A stretch of 64,000 nucleotides of DNA from Tritrichomonas musculus (GCA_039105265.1 JAPFFF010000032.1:1-64000), one strand, 5' to 3'; shown: positions 1-13,475, counted from the stretch's first letter. Numbers and translations are program-made. Notes: generated by a model not told the origin, from the sequence alone.

Positions 1-160
1 AAAAGTGCATGATCGTACACTTTGTTTTTTTTTTTTTTTTTTTTTTACGATTTATTTCAATTCTTACTTATCACAAATATTTACTTTATATAATAATAAA
101 TTTTTCCTTATGCTTTTTTTTTTTTTTTTTTTCATGATAACAATTAAATTTTTTTTTTCT

Positions 161-196
<36 letters not shown>

Positions 197-267
197 TTAC
201 AAATAAATAAATAAATTAGTTAGAATTTTAAATTACATACATGGTTTATTTATGTCCTTGGTGTCTT

Positions 268-730
268 TCAAACTCCACCTTTCAATCTGAGGACTAAGTG
301 TATCGTGGAGTCTTTTTGGATGGAATAGTCATCAAGTGTGTTTCCATCTTCTAATTGCTTGCCTGCAAAGATCAATCTTTGTTGATCAGCTGGAATTCCT
401 TCTTTGTCGTAGATTTTTGCTTTGACATCTTCGATCTTGTCTGTTTTTTCAACGTCAACTGTCATGTGTTTTCCGCTTATTGTTTTGACGAAGATTTGCA
501 TACCACCTCTCAATCTGAGAATCAAGTTCAATGTGGAGTCTTTTTGGATGGAGTAGTCGTCAAGGGTGTTTCCATCTTCTAATTGTTTTCCAGCAAAAAT
601 TAATCTTTGTTCGTGTGTTGGAATTCCTTCTTTGTCATGGATCTTTGCTTTGATGTCTTCGATTCTGTCTGTTTTTTCGCATTCAATGGCAACTGTTCTG
701 CCAGATAAGTTTTTTAACAAATATTTGCAT
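268..730 (-). pseudogene. Di-ubiquitin copy 1, frameshifted after codon 6
   Basis: The ATG at 728-730 and the first six codons match the other copies, but the following T-run (A-run on the coding strand) is one base longer. The reading frame leaves the ubiquitin frame at codon 7. The remainder is open to the normal stop at 268. This is the only copy of 31 with a disrupted frame. It may be a real pseudogene or a homopolymer sequencing error. Confidence 0.8.
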
Positions 731-1168
731 TATTAAAAAATGATATGATGTTTCTCTCCTGTAATTCTTGTTTGTTTAATTTTCAATGGTGGCATTTAAT
801 TTTGTATTGCTCTGAAAAATTTTCAATACATATAAAATAAAAAAAATTTTTTAAAACTTTTTCAATATAATTTTTCTGTTTGTTGTTCTTAAAAAAATTT
901 TTTATACTCAATTATATAAACTCTGAAAATTAAAATTTTACTCGACTTACTTATAAGCTAAAATTTTAAGCTAATAACTATCCATATCTGATGCTAATAG
1001 CAATGATTTCAAAAGTGCATGATCGTACACTTTGTTTTTTTTTTTTTTTTTTTTACGATTTATTTCAATTCTTACTTATCACAAATATTACTTTATATAA
1101 TAATAAATTTTTCCTTATGCTTTTTTTTTTTTTTTTTTTTCATGATAACAATTAAATTTTTTTTTTCT

Positions 1169-1201
<33 letters not shown>

Positions 1202-1272
1202 TTACAAATAAATAAATAAATTAGTTAGAATTTTAAATTACATACATGGTTTATTTATGTCCTTGGTGTCTT

Positions 1273-1734
1273 TCAAACTCCACCTTTCAATCTGAGGACT
1301 AAGTGTATCGTGGAGTCTTTTTGGATGGAATAGTCATCAAGTGTGTTTCCATCTTCTAATTGCTTGCCTGCAAAGATCAATCTTTGTTGATCAGCTGGAA
1401 TTCCTTCTTTGTCGTAGATTTTTGCTTTGACATCTTCGATCTTGTCTGTTTTTTCAACGTCAACTGTCATGTGTTTTCCGCTTATTGTTTTGACGAAGAT
1501 TTGCATACCACCTCTCAATCTGAGAATCAAGTTCAATGTGGAGTCTTTTTGGATGGAGTAGTCGTCAAGGGTGTTTCCATCTTCTAATTGTTTTCCAGCA
1601 AAAATTAATCTTTGTTCGTGTGTTGGAATTCCTTCTTTGTCATGGATCTTTGCTTTGATGTCTTCGATTCTGTCTGTTTTTTCGCATTCAATGGCAACTG
1701 TTCTGCCAGATAAGTTTTTAACAAATATTTGCAT
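1273..1734 (-). CDS. Divergent di-ubiquitin (copy 2; reference description for the array)
   Basis: 153 residues: ubiquitin 1 (1-76), ubiquitin 2 (77-152) and a terminal Val that masks the C-terminal Gly-Gly. Family knowledge: deubiquitinases cut after each Gly76 to release monomers. Ubiquitin 1 keeps Lys6, 27, 29, 33, 48 and 63 but has Arg for Lys11, Asn for His68 and Ile for Val70; its tail is LRLRGG. Ubiquitin 2 keeps all seven lysines but has Ile for Leu8 and Lys for Arg74 (tail LRLKGG). By hand alignment to animal ubiquitin, unit 1 differs at about 22 and unit 2 at about 18 of 76 positions, and the two differ from each other at about 19, which is unusually high for ubiquitin. An initiator-like TCATTTT motif lies about 10 bp upstream of the ATG, and TAAA motifs follow the TGA stop. 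The gene starts 1005 bp from copy 1. Confidence 0.95.
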   Translation of the reverse strand: MQIFVKNLSGRTVAIECEKTDRIEDIKAKIHDKEGIPTHEQRLIFAGKQLEDGNTLDDYSIQKDSTLNLILRLRGGMQIFVKTISGKHMTVDVEKTDKIEDVKAKIYDKEGIPADQQRLIFAGKQLEDGNTLDDYSIQKDSTIHLVLRLKGGV

Positions 1735-2283
1735 TATTAAAAAATGATATGATGTTTCTCTCCTGTAATTCTTGTTTGTTTAATTTTCAATGGTGGCATT
1801 TAATTTTGTATTGCTCTGAAAAATTTTCAATACATATAAAATAAAAAAAATTTTTTAAAACTTTTTCAATATAATTTTTCTGTTTGTTGTTCTTAAAAAA
1901 ATTTTTTATACTCAATTATATAAACTCTGAAAATTAAAATTTTACTCGACTTACTTATAAGCTAAAATTTTAAGCTAATAACTATCCATATCTGATGCTA
2001 ATAGCAAATAACTAGTAAAGTGTTCTTTGCTTTTTGATATATTATTTTGTTTTAAAAAATATGCTCTCAATTTATTTCAAAAAGTTTTTCAGTGATTTTT
2101 TTTATTTTGAGGTGTCATAATGATTTCAAAAGTGCATGATCGTACACTTTGTTTTTTTTTTTTTTTTTTACGATTTATTTCAATTCTTACTTATCACAAA
2201 TATTACTTTATATAATAATAAATTTTTCCTTATGCTTTTTTTTTTTTTTTTTTTTCATGATAACAATTAAATTTTTTTTTTCT

Positions 2284-2316
<33 letters not shown>

Positions 2317-2387
2317 TTACAAATAAATAAATAAATTAGTTAGAATTTTAAATTACATACATGGTTTATTTATGTCCTTGGTGTCTT

Positions 2388-2849
2388 TCAAACTCCACCT
2401 TTCAATCTGAGGACTAAGTGTATCGTGGAGTCTTTTTGGATGGAATAGTCATCAAGTGTGTTTCCATCTTCTAATTGCTTGCCTGCAAAGATCAATCTTT
2501 GTTGATCAGCTGGAATTCCTTCTTTGTCGTAGATTTTTGCTTTGACATCTTCGATCTTGTCTGTTTTTTCAACGTCAACTGTCATGTGTTTTCCGCTTAT
2601 TGTTTTGACGAAGATTTGCATACCACCTCTCAATCTGAGAATCAAGTTCAATGTGGAGTCTTTTTGGATGGAGTAGTCGTCAAGGGTGTTTCCATCTTCT
2701 AATTGTTTTCCAGCAAAAATTAATCTTTGTTCGTGTGTTGGAATTCCTTCTTTGTCATGGATCTTTGCTTTGATGTCTTCGATTCTGTCTGTTTTTTCGC
2801 ATTCAATGGCAACTGTTCTGCCAGATAAGTTTTTAACAAATATTTGCAT
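2388..2849 (-). CDS. Di-ubiquitin copy 3
   Basis: Product identical to copy 2 at 1273-1734; 1115 bp from the previous copy. Confidence 0.95.
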   Translation of the reverse strand: MQIFVKNLSGRTVAIECEKTDRIEDIKAKIHDKEGIPTHEQRLIFAGKQLEDGNTLDDYSIQKDSTLNLILRLRGGMQIFVKTISGKHMTVDVEKTDKIEDVKAKIYDKEGIPADQQRLIFAGKQLEDGNTLDDYSIQKDSTIHLVLRLKGGV

Positions 2850-3398
2850 TATTAAAAAATGATATGATGTTTCTCTCCTGTAATTCTTGTTTGTTTAATT
2901 TTCAATGGTGGCATTTAATTTTGTATTGCTCTGAAAAATTTTCAATACATATAAAATAAAAAAAATTTTTTAAAACTTTTTCAATATAATTTTTCTGTTT
3001 GTTGTTCTTAAAAAAATTTTTTATACTCAATTATATAAACTCTGAAAATTAAAATTTTACTCGACTTACTTATAAGCTAAAATTTTAAGCTAATAACTAT
3101 CCATATCTGATGCTAATAGCAAATAACTAGTAAAGTGTTCTTTGCTTTTTGATATATTATTTTGTTTTAAAAAATATGCTCTCAATTTATTTCAAAAAGT
3201 TTTTCAGTGATTTTTTTTATTTTGAGGTGTCATAATGATTTCAAAAGTGCATGATCGTACACTTTGTTTTTTTTTTTTTTTTTTACGATTTATTTCAATT
3301 CTTACTTATCACAAATATTACTTTATATAATAATAAATTTTTCCTTATGCTTTTTTTTTTTTTTTTTTTTCATGATAACAATTAAATTTTTTTTTTCT

Positions 3399-3431
<33 letters not shown>

Positions 3432-3502
3432 TTACAAATAAATAAATAAATTAGTTAGAATTTTAAATTACATACATGGTTTATTTATGTCCTTGGTGTC
3501 TT

Positions 3503-3964
3503 TCAAACTCCACCTTTCAATCTGAGGACTAAGTGTATCGTGGAGTCTTTTTGGATGGAATAGTCATCAAGTGTGTTTCCATCTTCTAATTGCTTGCCTG
3601 CAAAGATCAATCTTTGTTGATCAGCTGGAATTCCTTCTTTGTCGTAGATTTTTGCTTTGACATCTTCGATCTTGTCTGTTTTTTCAACGTCAACTGTCAT
3701 GTGTTTTCCGCTTATTGTTTTGACGAAGATTTGCATACCACCTCTCAATCTGAGAATCAAGTTCAATGTGGAGTCTTTTTGGATGGAGTAGTCGTCAAGG
3801 GTGTTTCCATCTTCTAATTGTTTTCCAGCAAAAATTAATCTTTGTTCGTGTGTTGGAATTCCTTCTTTGTCATGGATCTTTGCTTTGATGTCTTCGATTC
3901 TGTCTGTTTTTTCGCATTCAATGGCAACTGTTCTGCCAGATAAGTTTTTAACAAATATTTGCAT
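3503..3964 (-). CDS. Di-ubiquitin copy 4
   Basis: Product identical to copy 2; 1115 bp from the previous copy. Confidence 0.95.
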   Translation of the reverse strand: MQIFVKNLSGRTVAIECEKTDRIEDIKAKIHDKEGIPTHEQRLIFAGKQLEDGNTLDDYSIQKDSTLNLILRLRGGMQIFVKTISGKHMTVDVEKTDKIEDVKAKIYDKEGIPADQQRLIFAGKQLEDGNTLDDYSIQKDSTIHLVLRLKGGV

Positions 3965-4515
3965 TATTAAAAAATGATATGATGTTTCTCTCCTGTAATT
4001 CTTGTTTGTTTAATTTTCAATGGTGGCATTTAATTTTGTATTGCTCTGAAAAATTTTCAATACATATAAAATAAAAAAAATTTTTTAAAACTTTTTCAAT
4101 ATAATTTTTCTGTTTGTTGTTCTTAAAAAAATTTTTTATACTCAATTATATAAACTCTGAAAATTAAAATTTTACTCGACTTACTTATAAGCTAAAATTT
4201 TAAGCTAATAACTATCCATATCTGATGCTAATAGCAAATAACTAGTAAAGTGTTCTTTGCTTTTTGATATATTATTTTGTTTTAAAAAATATGCTCTCAA
4301 TTTATTTCAAAAAGTTTTTCAGTGATTTTTTTTATTTTGAGGTGTCATAATGATTTCAAAAGTGCATGATCGTACACTTTGTTTTTTTTTTTTTTTTTTT
4401 TACGATTTATTTCAATTCTTACTTATCACAAATATTACTTTATATAATAATAAATTTTTCCTTATGCTTTTTTTTTTTTTTTTTTTTCATGATAACAATT
4501 AAATTTTTTTTTTCT

Positions 4516-4551
<36 letters not shown>

Positions 4552-4622
4552 TTACAAATAAATAAATAAATTAGTTAGAATTTTAAATTACATACATGGT
4601 TTATTTATGTCCTTGGTGTCTT

Positions 4623-5084
4623 TCAAACTCCACCTTTCAATCTGAGGACTAAGTGTATCGTGGAGTCTTTTTGGATGGAATAGTCATCAAGTGTGTTTCC
4701 ATCTTCTAATTGCTTGCCTGCAAAGATCAATCTTTGTTGATCAGCTGGAATTCCTTCTTTGTCGTAGATTTTTGCTTTGACATCTTCGATCTTGTCTGTT
4801 TTTTCAACGTCAACTGTCATGTGTTTTCCGCTTATTGTTTTGACGAAGATTTGCATACCACCTCTCAATCTGAGAATCAAGTTCAATGTGGAGTCTTTTT
4901 GGATGGAGTAGTCGTCAAGGGTGTTTCCATCTTCTAATTGTTTTCCAGCAAAAATTAATCTTTGTTCGTGTGTTGGAATTCCTTCTTTGTCATGGATCTT
5001 TGCTTTGATGTCTTCGATTCTGTCTGTTTTTTCGCATTCAATGGCAACTGTTCTGCCAGATAAGTTTTTAACAAATATTTGCAT
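4623..5084 (-). CDS. Di-ubiquitin copy 5
   Basis: Product identical to copy 2; 1120 bp from the previous copy. Its downstream spacer has a longer T-tract and one more AAT repeat. Its upstream spacer shows an A-to-T shift in the A/T run near 5250. Confidence 0.95.
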   Translation of the reverse strand: MQIFVKNLSGRTVAIECEKTDRIEDIKAKIHDKEGIPTHEQRLIFAGKQLEDGNTLDDYSIQKDSTLNLILRLRGGMQIFVKTISGKHMTVDVEKTDKIEDVKAKIYDKEGIPADQQRLIFAGKQLEDGNTLDDYSIQKDSTIHLVLRLKGGV

Positions 5085-5634
5085 TATTAAAAAATGATAT
5101 GATGTTTCTCTCCTGTAATTCTTGTTTGTTTAATTTTCAATGGTGGCATTTAATTTTGTATTGCTCTGAAAAATTTTCAATACATATAAAATAAAAAAAA
5201 TTTTTTAAAACTTTTTCAATATAATTTTTCTGTTTGTTGTTCTTAAAAAATTTTTTTATACTCAATTATATAAACTCTGAAAATTAAAATTTTACTCGAC
5301 TTACTTATAAGCTAAAATTTTAAGCTAATAACTATCCATATCTGATGCTAATAGCAAATAACTAGTAAAGTGTTCTTTGCTTTTTGATATATTATTTTGT
5401 TTTAAAAAATATGCTCTCAATTTATTTCAAAAAGTTTTTCAGTGATTTTTTTTATTTTGAGGTGTCATAATGATTTCAAAAGTGCATGATCGTACACTTT
5501 GTTTTTTTTTTTTTTTTTTTTACGATTTATTTCAATTCTTACTTATCACAAATATTACTTTATATAATAATAAATTTTTCCTTATGCTTTTTTTTTTTTT
5601 TTTTTTCATGATAACAATTAAATTTTTTTTTTCT

Positions 5635-5670
<36 letters not shown>

Positions 5671-5741
5671 TTACAAATAAATAAATAAATTAGTTAGAAT
5701 TTTAAATTACATACATGGTTTATTTATGTCCTTGGTGTCTT

Positions 5742-6203
5742 TCAAACTCCACCTTTCAATCTGAGGACTAAGTGTATCGTGGAGTCTTTTTGGATGGAAT
5801 AGTCATCAAGTGTGTTTCCATCTTCTAATTGCTTGCCTGCAAAGATCAATCTTTGTTGATCAGCTGGAATTCCTTCTTTGTCGTAGATTTTTGCTTTGAC
5901 ATCTTCGATCTTGTCTGTTTTTTCAACGTCAACTGTCATGTGTTTTCCGCTTATTGTTTTGACGAAGATTTGCATACCACCTCTCAATCTGAGAATCAAG
6001 TTCAATGTGGAGTCTTTTTGGATGGAGTAGTCGTCAAGGGTGTTTCCATCTTCTAATTGTTTTCCAGCAAAAATTAATCTTTGTTCGTGTGTTGGAATTC
6101 CTTCTTTGTCATGGATCTTTGCTTTGATGTCTTCGATTCTGTCTGTTTTTTCGCATTCAATGGCAACTGTTCTGCCAGATAAGTTTTTAACAAATATTTG
6201 CAT
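5742..6203 (-). CDS. Di-ubiquitin copy 6
   Basis: Product identical to copy 2; 1119 bp from the previous copy. Shares the long AAT class with copies 1 and 5. Confidence 0.95.
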   Translation of the reverse strand: MQIFVKNLSGRTVAIECEKTDRIEDIKAKIHDKEGIPTHEQRLIFAGKQLEDGNTLDDYSIQKDSTLNLILRLRGGMQIFVKTISGKHMTVDVEKTDKIEDVKAKIYDKEGIPADQQRLIFAGKQLEDGNTLDDYSIQKDSTIHLVLRLKGGV

Positions 6204-6752
6204 TATTAAAAAATGATATGATGTTTCTCTCCTGTAATTCTTGTTTGTTTAATTTTCAATGGTGGCATTTAATTTTGTATTGCTCTGAAAAATTTTCAAT
6301 ACATATAAAATAAAAAAAATTTTTTAAAACTTTTTCAATATAATTTTTCTGTTTGTTGTTCTTAAAAAAATTTTTTATACTCAATTATATAAACTCTGAA
6401 AATTAAAATTTTACTCGACTTACTTATAAGCTAAAATTTTAAGCTAATAACTATCCATATCTGATGCTAATAGCAAATAACTAGTAAAGTGTTCTTTGCT
6501 TTTTGATATATTATTTTGTTTTAAAAAATATGCTCTCAATTTATTTCAAAAAGTTTTTCAGTGATTTTTTTTATTTTGAGGTGTCATAATGATTTCAAAA
6601 GTGCATGATCGTACACTTTGTTTTTTTTTTTTTTTTTTACGATTTATTTCAATTCTTACTTATCACAAATATTACTTTATATAATAATAAATTTTTCCTT
6701 ATGCTTTTTTTTTTTTTTTTTTTTCATGATAACAATTAAATTTTTTTTTTCT

Positions 6753-6785
<33 letters not shown>

Positions 6786-6856
6786 TTACAAATAAATAAA
6801 TAAATTAGTTAGAATTTTAAATTACATACATGGTTTATTTATGTCCTTGGTGTCTT

Positions 6857-7318
6857 TCAAACTCCACCTTTCAATCTGAGGACTAAGTGTATCGTGGAGT
6901 CTTTTTGGATGGAATAGTCATCAAGTGTGTTTCCATCTTCTAATTGCTTGCCTGCAAAGATCAATCTTTGTTGATCAGCTGGAATTCCTTCTTTGTCGTA
7001 GATTTTTGCTTTGACATCTTCGATCTTGTCTGTTTTTTCAACGTCAACTGTCATGTGTTTTCCGCTTATTGTTTTGACGAAGATTTGCATACCACCTCTC
7101 AATCTGAGAATCAAGTTCAATGTGGAGTCTTTTTGGATGGAGTAGTCGTCAAGGGTGTTTCCATCTTCTAATTGTTTTCCAGCAAAAATTAATCTTTGTT
7201 CGTGTGTTGGAATTCCTTCTTTGTCATGGATCTTTGCTTTGATGTCTTCGATTCTGTCTGTTTTTTCGCATTCAATGGCAACTGTTCTGCCAGATAAGTT
7301 TTTAACAAATATTTGCAT
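6857..7318 (-). CDS. Di-ubiquitin copy 7
   Basis: Product identical to copy 2; first of a run of seven copies at exact 1115-bp spacing. Confidence 0.95.
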   Translation of the reverse strand: MQIFVKNLSGRTVAIECEKTDRIEDIKAKIHDKEGIPTHEQRLIFAGKQLEDGNTLDDYSIQKDSTLNLILRLRGGMQIFVKTISGKHMTVDVEKTDKIEDVKAKIYDKEGIPADQQRLIFAGKQLEDGNTLDDYSIQKDSTIHLVLRLKGGV

Positions 7319-7867
7319 TATTAAAAAATGATATGATGTTTCTCTCCTGTAATTCTTGTTTGTTTAATTTTCAATGGTGGCATTTAATTTTGTATTGCTC
7401 TGAAAAATTTTCAATACATATAAAATAAAAAAAATTTTTTAAAACTTTTTCAATATAATTTTTCTGTTTGTTGTTCTTAAAAAAATTTTTTATACTCAAT
7501 TATATAAACTCTGAAAATTAAAATTTTACTCGACTTACTTATAAGCTAAAATTTTAAGCTAATAACTATCCATATCTGATGCTAATAGCAAATAACTAGT
7601 AAAGTGTTCTTTGCTTTTTGATATATTATTTTGTTTTAAAAAATATGCTCTCAATTTATTTCAAAAAGTTTTTCAGTGATTTTTTTTATTTTGAGGTGTC
7701 ATAATGATTTCAAAAGTGCATGATCGTACACTTTGTTTTTTTTTTTTTTTTTTACGATTTATTTCAATTCTTACTTATCACAAATATTACTTTATATAAT
7801 AATAAATTTTTCCTTATGCTTTTTTTTTTTTTTTTTTTTCATGATAACAATTAAATTTTTTTTTTCT

Positions 7868-7900
<33 letters not shown>

Positions 7901-7971
7901 TTACAAATAAATAAATAAATTAGTTAGAATTTTAAATTACATACATGGTTTATTTATGTCCTTGGTGTCTT

Positions 7972-8433
7972 TCAAACTCCACCTTTCAATCTGAGGACTA
8001 AGTGTATCGTGGAGTCTTTTTGGATGGAATAGTCATCAAGTGTGTTTCCATCTTCTAATTGCTTGCCTGCAAAGATCAATCTTTGTTGATCAGCTGGAAT
8101 TCCTTCTTTGTCGTAGATTTTTGCTTTGACATCTTCGATCTTGTCTGTTTTTTCAACGTCAACTGTCATGTGTTTTCCGCTTATTGTTTTGACGAAGATT
8201 TGCATACCACCTCTCAATCTGAGAATCAAGTTCAATGTGGAGTCTTTTTGGATGGAGTAGTCGTCAAGGGTGTTTCCATCTTCTAATTGTTTTCCAGCAA
8301 AAATTAATCTTTGTTCGTGTGTTGGAATTCCTTCTTTGTCATGGATCTTTGCTTTGATGTCTTCGATTCTGTCTGTTTTTTCGCATTCAATGGCAACTGT
8401 TCTGCCAGATAAGTTTTTAACAAATATTTGCAT
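7972..8433 (-). CDS. Di-ubiquitin copy 8
   Basis: Product identical to copy 2; 1115-bp block. Confidence 0.95.
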   Translation of the reverse strand: MQIFVKNLSGRTVAIECEKTDRIEDIKAKIHDKEGIPTHEQRLIFAGKQLEDGNTLDDYSIQKDSTLNLILRLRGGMQIFVKTISGKHMTVDVEKTDKIEDVKAKIYDKEGIPADQQRLIFAGKQLEDGNTLDDYSIQKDSTIHLVLRLKGGV

Positions 8434-8982
8434 TATTAAAAAATGATATGATGTTTCTCTCCTGTAATTCTTGTTTGTTTAATTTTCAATGGTGGCATTT
8501 AATTTTGTATTGCTCTGAAAAATTTTCAATACATATAAAATAAAAAAAATTTTTTAAAACTTTTTCAATATAATTTTTCTGTTTGTTGTTCTTAAAAAAA
8601 TTTTTTATACTCAATTATATAAACTCTGAAAATTAAAATTTTACTCGACTTACTTATAAGCTAAAATTTTAAGCTAATAACTATCCATATCTGATGCTAA
8701 TAGCAAATAACTAGTAAAGTGTTCTTTGCTTTTTGATATATTATTTTGTTTTAAAAAATATGCTCTCAATTTATTTCAAAAAGTTTTTCAGTGATTTTTT
8801 TTATTTTGAGGTGTCATAATGATTTCAAAAGTGCATGATCGTACACTTTGTTTTTTTTTTTTTTTTTTACGATTTATTTCAATTCTTACTTATCACAAAT
8901 ATTACTTTATATAATAATAAATTTTTCCTTATGCTTTTTTTTTTTTTTTTTTTTCATGATAACAATTAAATTTTTTTTTTCT

Positions 8983-9015
<33 letters not shown>

Positions 9016-9086
9016 TTACAAATAAATAAATAAATTAGTTAGAATTTTAAATTACATACATGGTTTATTTATGTCCTTGGTGTCTT

Positions 9087-9548
9087 TCAAACTCCACCTT
9101 TCAATCTGAGGACTAAGTGTATCGTGGAGTCTTTTTGGATGGAATAGTCATCAAGTGTGTTTCCATCTTCTAATTGCTTGCCTGCAAAGATCAATCTTTG
9201 TTGATCAGCTGGAATTCCTTCTTTGTCGTAGATTTTTGCTTTGACATCTTCGATCTTGTCTGTTTTTTCAACGTCAACTGTCATGTGTTTTCCGCTTATT
9301 GTTTTGACGAAGATTTGCATACCACCTCTCAATCTGAGAATCAAGTTCAATGTGGAGTCTTTTTGGATGGAGTAGTCGTCAAGGGTGTTTCCATCTTCTA
9401 ATTGTTTTCCAGCAAAAATTAATCTTTGTTCGTGTGTTGGAATTCCTTCTTTGTCATGGATCTTTGCTTTGATGTCTTCGATTCTGTCTGTTTTTTCGCA
9501 TTCAATGGCAACTGTTCTGCCAGATAAGTTTTTAACAAATATTTGCAT
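9087..9548 (-). CDS. Di-ubiquitin copy 9
   Basis: Product identical to copy 2; 1115-bp block. Confidence 0.95.
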   Translation of the reverse strand: MQIFVKNLSGRTVAIECEKTDRIEDIKAKIHDKEGIPTHEQRLIFAGKQLEDGNTLDDYSIQKDSTLNLILRLRGGMQIFVKTISGKHMTVDVEKTDKIEDVKAKIYDKEGIPADQQRLIFAGKQLEDGNTLDDYSIQKDSTIHLVLRLKGGV

Positions 9549-10097
9549 TATTAAAAAATGATATGATGTTTCTCTCCTGTAATTCTTGTTTGTTTAATTT
9601 TCAATGGTGGCATTTAATTTTGTATTGCTCTGAAAAATTTTCAATACATATAAAATAAAAAAAATTTTTTAAAACTTTTTCAATATAATTTTTCTGTTTG
9701 TTGTTCTTAAAAAAATTTTTTATACTCAATTATATAAACTCTGAAAATTAAAATTTTACTCGACTTACTTATAAGCTAAAATTTTAAGCTAATAACTATC
9801 CATATCTGATGCTAATAGCAAATAACTAGTAAAGTGTTCTTTGCTTTTTGATATATTATTTTGTTTTAAAAAATATGCTCTCAATTTATTTCAAAAAGTT
9901 TTTCAGTGATTTTTTTTATTTTGAGGTGTCATAATGATTTCAAAAGTGCATGATCGTACACTTTGTTTTTTTTTTTTTTTTTTACGATTTATTTCAATTC
10001 TTACTTATCACAAATATTACTTTATATAATAATAAATTTTTCCTTATGCTTTTTTTTTTTTTTTTTTTTCATGATAACAATTAAATTTTTTTTTTCT

Positions 10098-10130
<33 letters not shown>

Positions 10131-10201
10131 TTACAAATAAATAAATAAATTAGTTAGAATTTTAAATTACATACATGGTTTATTTATGTCCTTGGTGTCT
10201 T

Positions 10202-10663
10202 TCAAACTCCACCTTTCAATCTGAGGACTAAGTGTATCGTGGAGTCTTTTTGGATGGAATAGTCATCAAGTGTGTTTCCATCTTCTAATTGCTTGCCTGC
10301 AAAGATCAATCTTTGTTGATCAGCTGGAATTCCTTCTTTGTCGTAGATTTTTGCTTTGACATCTTCGATCTTGTCTGTTTTTTCAACGTCAACTGTCATG
10401 TGTTTTCCGCTTATTGTTTTGACGAAGATTTGCATACCACCTCTCAATCTGAGAATCAAGTTCAATGTGGAGTCTTTTTGGATGGAGTAGTCGTCAAGGG
10501 TGTTTCCATCTTCTAATTGTTTTCCAGCAAAAATTAATCTTTGTTCGTGTGTTGGAATTCCTTCTTTGTCATGGATCTTTGCTTTGATGTCTTCGATTCT
10601 GTCTGTTTTTTCGCATTCAATGGCAACTGTTCTGCCAGATAAGTTTTTAACAAATATTTGCAT
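10202..10663 (-). CDS. Di-ubiquitin copy 10
   Basis: Product identical to copy 2; 1115-bp block. Confidence 0.95.
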   Translation of the reverse strand: MQIFVKNLSGRTVAIECEKTDRIEDIKAKIHDKEGIPTHEQRLIFAGKQLEDGNTLDDYSIQKDSTLNLILRLRGGMQIFVKTISGKHMTVDVEKTDKIEDVKAKIYDKEGIPADQQRLIFAGKQLEDGNTLDDYSIQKDSTIHLVLRLKGGV

Positions 10664-11212
10664 TATTAAAAAATGATATGATGTTTCTCTCCTGTAATTC
10701 TTGTTTGTTTAATTTTCAATGGTGGCATTTAATTTTGTATTGCTCTGAAAAATTTTCAATACATATAAAATAAAAAAAATTTTTTAAAACTTTTTCAATA
10801 TAATTTTTCTGTTTGTTGTTCTTAAAAAAATTTTTTATACTCAATTATATAAACTCTGAAAATTAAAATTTTACTCGACTTACTTATAAGCTAAAATTTT
10901 AAGCTAATAACTATCCATATCTGATGCTAATAGCAAATAACTAGTAAAGTGTTCTTTGCTTTTTGATATATTATTTTGTTTTAAAAAATATGCTCTCAAT
11001 TTATTTCAAAAAGTTTTTCAGTGATTTTTTTTATTTTGAGGTGTCATAATGATTTCAAAAGTGCATGATCGTACACTTTGTTTTTTTTTTTTTTTTTTAC
11101 GATTTATTTCAATTCTTACTTATCACAAATATTACTTTATATAATAATAAATTTTTCCTTATGCTTTTTTTTTTTTTTTTTTTTCATGATAACAATTAAA
11201 TTTTTTTTTTCT

Positions 11213-11245
<33 letters not shown>

Positions 11246-11316
11246 TTACAAATAAATAAATAAATTAGTTAGAATTTTAAATTACATACATGGTTTATTT
11301 ATGTCCTTGGTGTCTT

Positions 11317-11778
11317 TCAAACTCCACCTTTCAATCTGAGGACTAAGTGTATCGTGGAGTCTTTTTGGATGGAATAGTCATCAAGTGTGTTTCCATCTTC
11401 TAATTGCTTGCCTGCAAAGATCAATCTTTGTTGATCAGCTGGAATTCCTTCTTTGTCGTAGATTTTTGCTTTGACATCTTCGATCTTGTCTGTTTTTTCA
11501 ACGTCAACTGTCATGTGTTTTCCGCTTATTGTTTTGACGAAGATTTGCATACCACCTCTCAATCTGAGAATCAAGTTCAATGTGGAGTCTTTTTGGATGG
11601 AGTAGTCGTCAAGGGTGTTTCCATCTTCTAATTGTTTTCCAGCAAAAATTAATCTTTGTTCGTGTGTTGGAATTCCTTCTTTGTCATGGATCTTTGCTTT
11701 GATGTCTTCGATTCTGTCTGTTTTTTCGCATTCAATGGCAACTGTTCTGCCAGATAAGTTTTTAACAAATATTTGCAT
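11317..11778 (-). CDS. Di-ubiquitin copy 11
   Basis: Product identical to copy 2; 1115-bp block. Confidence 0.95.
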   Translation of the reverse strand: MQIFVKNLSGRTVAIECEKTDRIEDIKAKIHDKEGIPTHEQRLIFAGKQLEDGNTLDDYSIQKDSTLNLILRLRGGMQIFVKTISGKHMTVDVEKTDKIEDVKAKIYDKEGIPADQQRLIFAGKQLEDGNTLDDYSIQKDSTIHLVLRLKGGV

Positions 11779-12327
11779 TATTAAAAAATGATATGATGTT
11801 TCTCTCCTGTAATTCTTGTTTGTTTAATTTTCAATGGTGGCATTTAATTTTGTATTGCTCTGAAAAATTTTCAATACATATAAAATAAAAAAAATTTTTT
11901 AAAACTTTTTCAATATAATTTTTCTGTTTGTTGTTCTTAAAAAAATTTTTTATACTCAATTATATAAACTCTGAAAATTAAAATTTTACTCGACTTACTT
12001 ATAAGCTAAAATTTTAAGCTAATAACTATCCATATCTGATGCTAATAGCAAATAACTAGTAAAGTGTTCTTTGCTTTTTGATATATTATTTTGTTTTAAA
12101 AAATATGCTCTCAATTTATTTCAAAAAGTTTTTCAGTGATTTTTTTTATTTTGAGGTGTCATAATGATTTCAAAAGTGCATGATCGTACACTTTGTTTTT
12201 TTTTTTTTTTTTTACGATTTATTTCAATTCTTACTTATCACAAATATTACTTTATATAATAATAAATTTTTCCTTATGCTTTTTTTTTTTTTTTTTTTTC
12301 ATGATAACAATTAAATTTTTTTTTTCT

Positions 12328-12360
<33 letters not shown>

Positions 12361-12431
12361 TTACAAATAAATAAATAAATTAGTTAGAATTTTAAATTAC
12401 ATACATGGTTTATTTATGTCCTTGGTGTCTT

Positions 12432-12893
12432 TCAAACTCCACCTTTCAATCTGAGGACTAAGTGTATCGTGGAGTCTTTTTGGATGGAATAGTCATCAAG
12501 TGTGTTTCCATCTTCTAATTGCTTGCCTGCAAAGATCAATCTTTGTTGATCAGCTGGAATTCCTTCTTTGTCGTAGATTTTTGCTTTGACATCTTCGATC
12601 TTGTCTGTTTTTTCAACGTCAACTGTCATGTGTTTTCCGCTTATTGTTTTGACGAAGATTTGCATACCACCTCTCAATCTGAGAATCAAGTTCAATGTGG
12701 AGTCTTTTTGGATGGAGTAGTCGTCAAGGGTGTTTCCATCTTCTAATTGTTTTCCAGCAAAAATTAATCTTTGTTCGTGTGTTGGAATTCCTTCTTTGTC
12801 ATGGATCTTTGCTTTGATGTCTTCGATTCTGTCTGTTTTTTCGCATTCAATGGCAACTGTTCTGCCAGATAAGTTTTTAACAAATAGTTGCAT
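12432..12893 (-). CDS. Di-ubiquitin copy 12 (Ile3 to Leu)
   Basis: Same as copy 2 except codon 3, which is CTA instead of ATA, giving Leu for the buried beta-1 residue Ile3 of the first ubiquitin. It is the only amino-acid substitution seen among the 30 open copies. 1115-bp block. Confidence 0.95.
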   Translation of the reverse strand: MQLFVKNLSGRTVAIECEKTDRIEDIKAKIHDKEGIPTHEQRLIFAGKQLEDGNTLDDYSIQKDSTLNLILRLRGGMQIFVKTISGKHMTVDVEKTDKIEDVKAKIYDKEGIPADQQRLIFAGKQLEDGNTLDDYSIQKDSTIHLVLRLKGGV

Positions 12894-13442
12894 TATTAAA
12901 AAATGATATGATGTTTCTCTCCTGTAATTCTTGTTTGTTTAATTTTCAATGGTGGCATTTAATTTTGTATTGCTCTGAAAAATTTTCAATACATATAAAA
13001 TAAAAAAAATTTTTTAAAACTTTTTCAATATAATTTTTCTGTTTGTTGTTCTTAAAAAAATTTTTTATACTCAATTATATAAACTCTGAAAATTAAAATT
13101 TTACTCGACTTACTTATAAGCTAAAATTTTAAGCTAATAACTATCCATATCTGATGCTAATAGCAAATAACTAGTAAAGTGTTCTTTGCTTTTTGATATA
13201 TTATTTTGTTTTAAAAAATATGCTCTCAATTTATTTCAAAAAGTTTTTCAGTGATTTTTTTTATTTTGAGGTGTCATAATGATTTCAAAAGTGCATGATC
13301 GTACACTTTGTTTTTTTTTTTTTTTTTTACGATTTATTTCAATTCTTACTTATCACAAATATTACTTTATATAATAATAAATTTTTCCTTATGCTTTTTT
13401 TTTTTTTTTTTTTTCATGATAACAATTAAATTTTTTTTTTCT

Positions 13443-13475
<33 letters not shown>

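Noticed and set aside
1360-1587. 75-codon plus-strand ORF repeated in every array unit
   Set aside because: Exactly antisense to the ubiquitin coding sequence; its recurrence follows from copy identity, and its composition (Cys/Phe/Val-rich) has no family match.
2149-2334. Plus-strand ORF of poly-Phe and poly-Ile in each spacer
   Set aside because: Translation of T-tracts and an AAT microsatellite; its length changes with slippage and it has no protein character.
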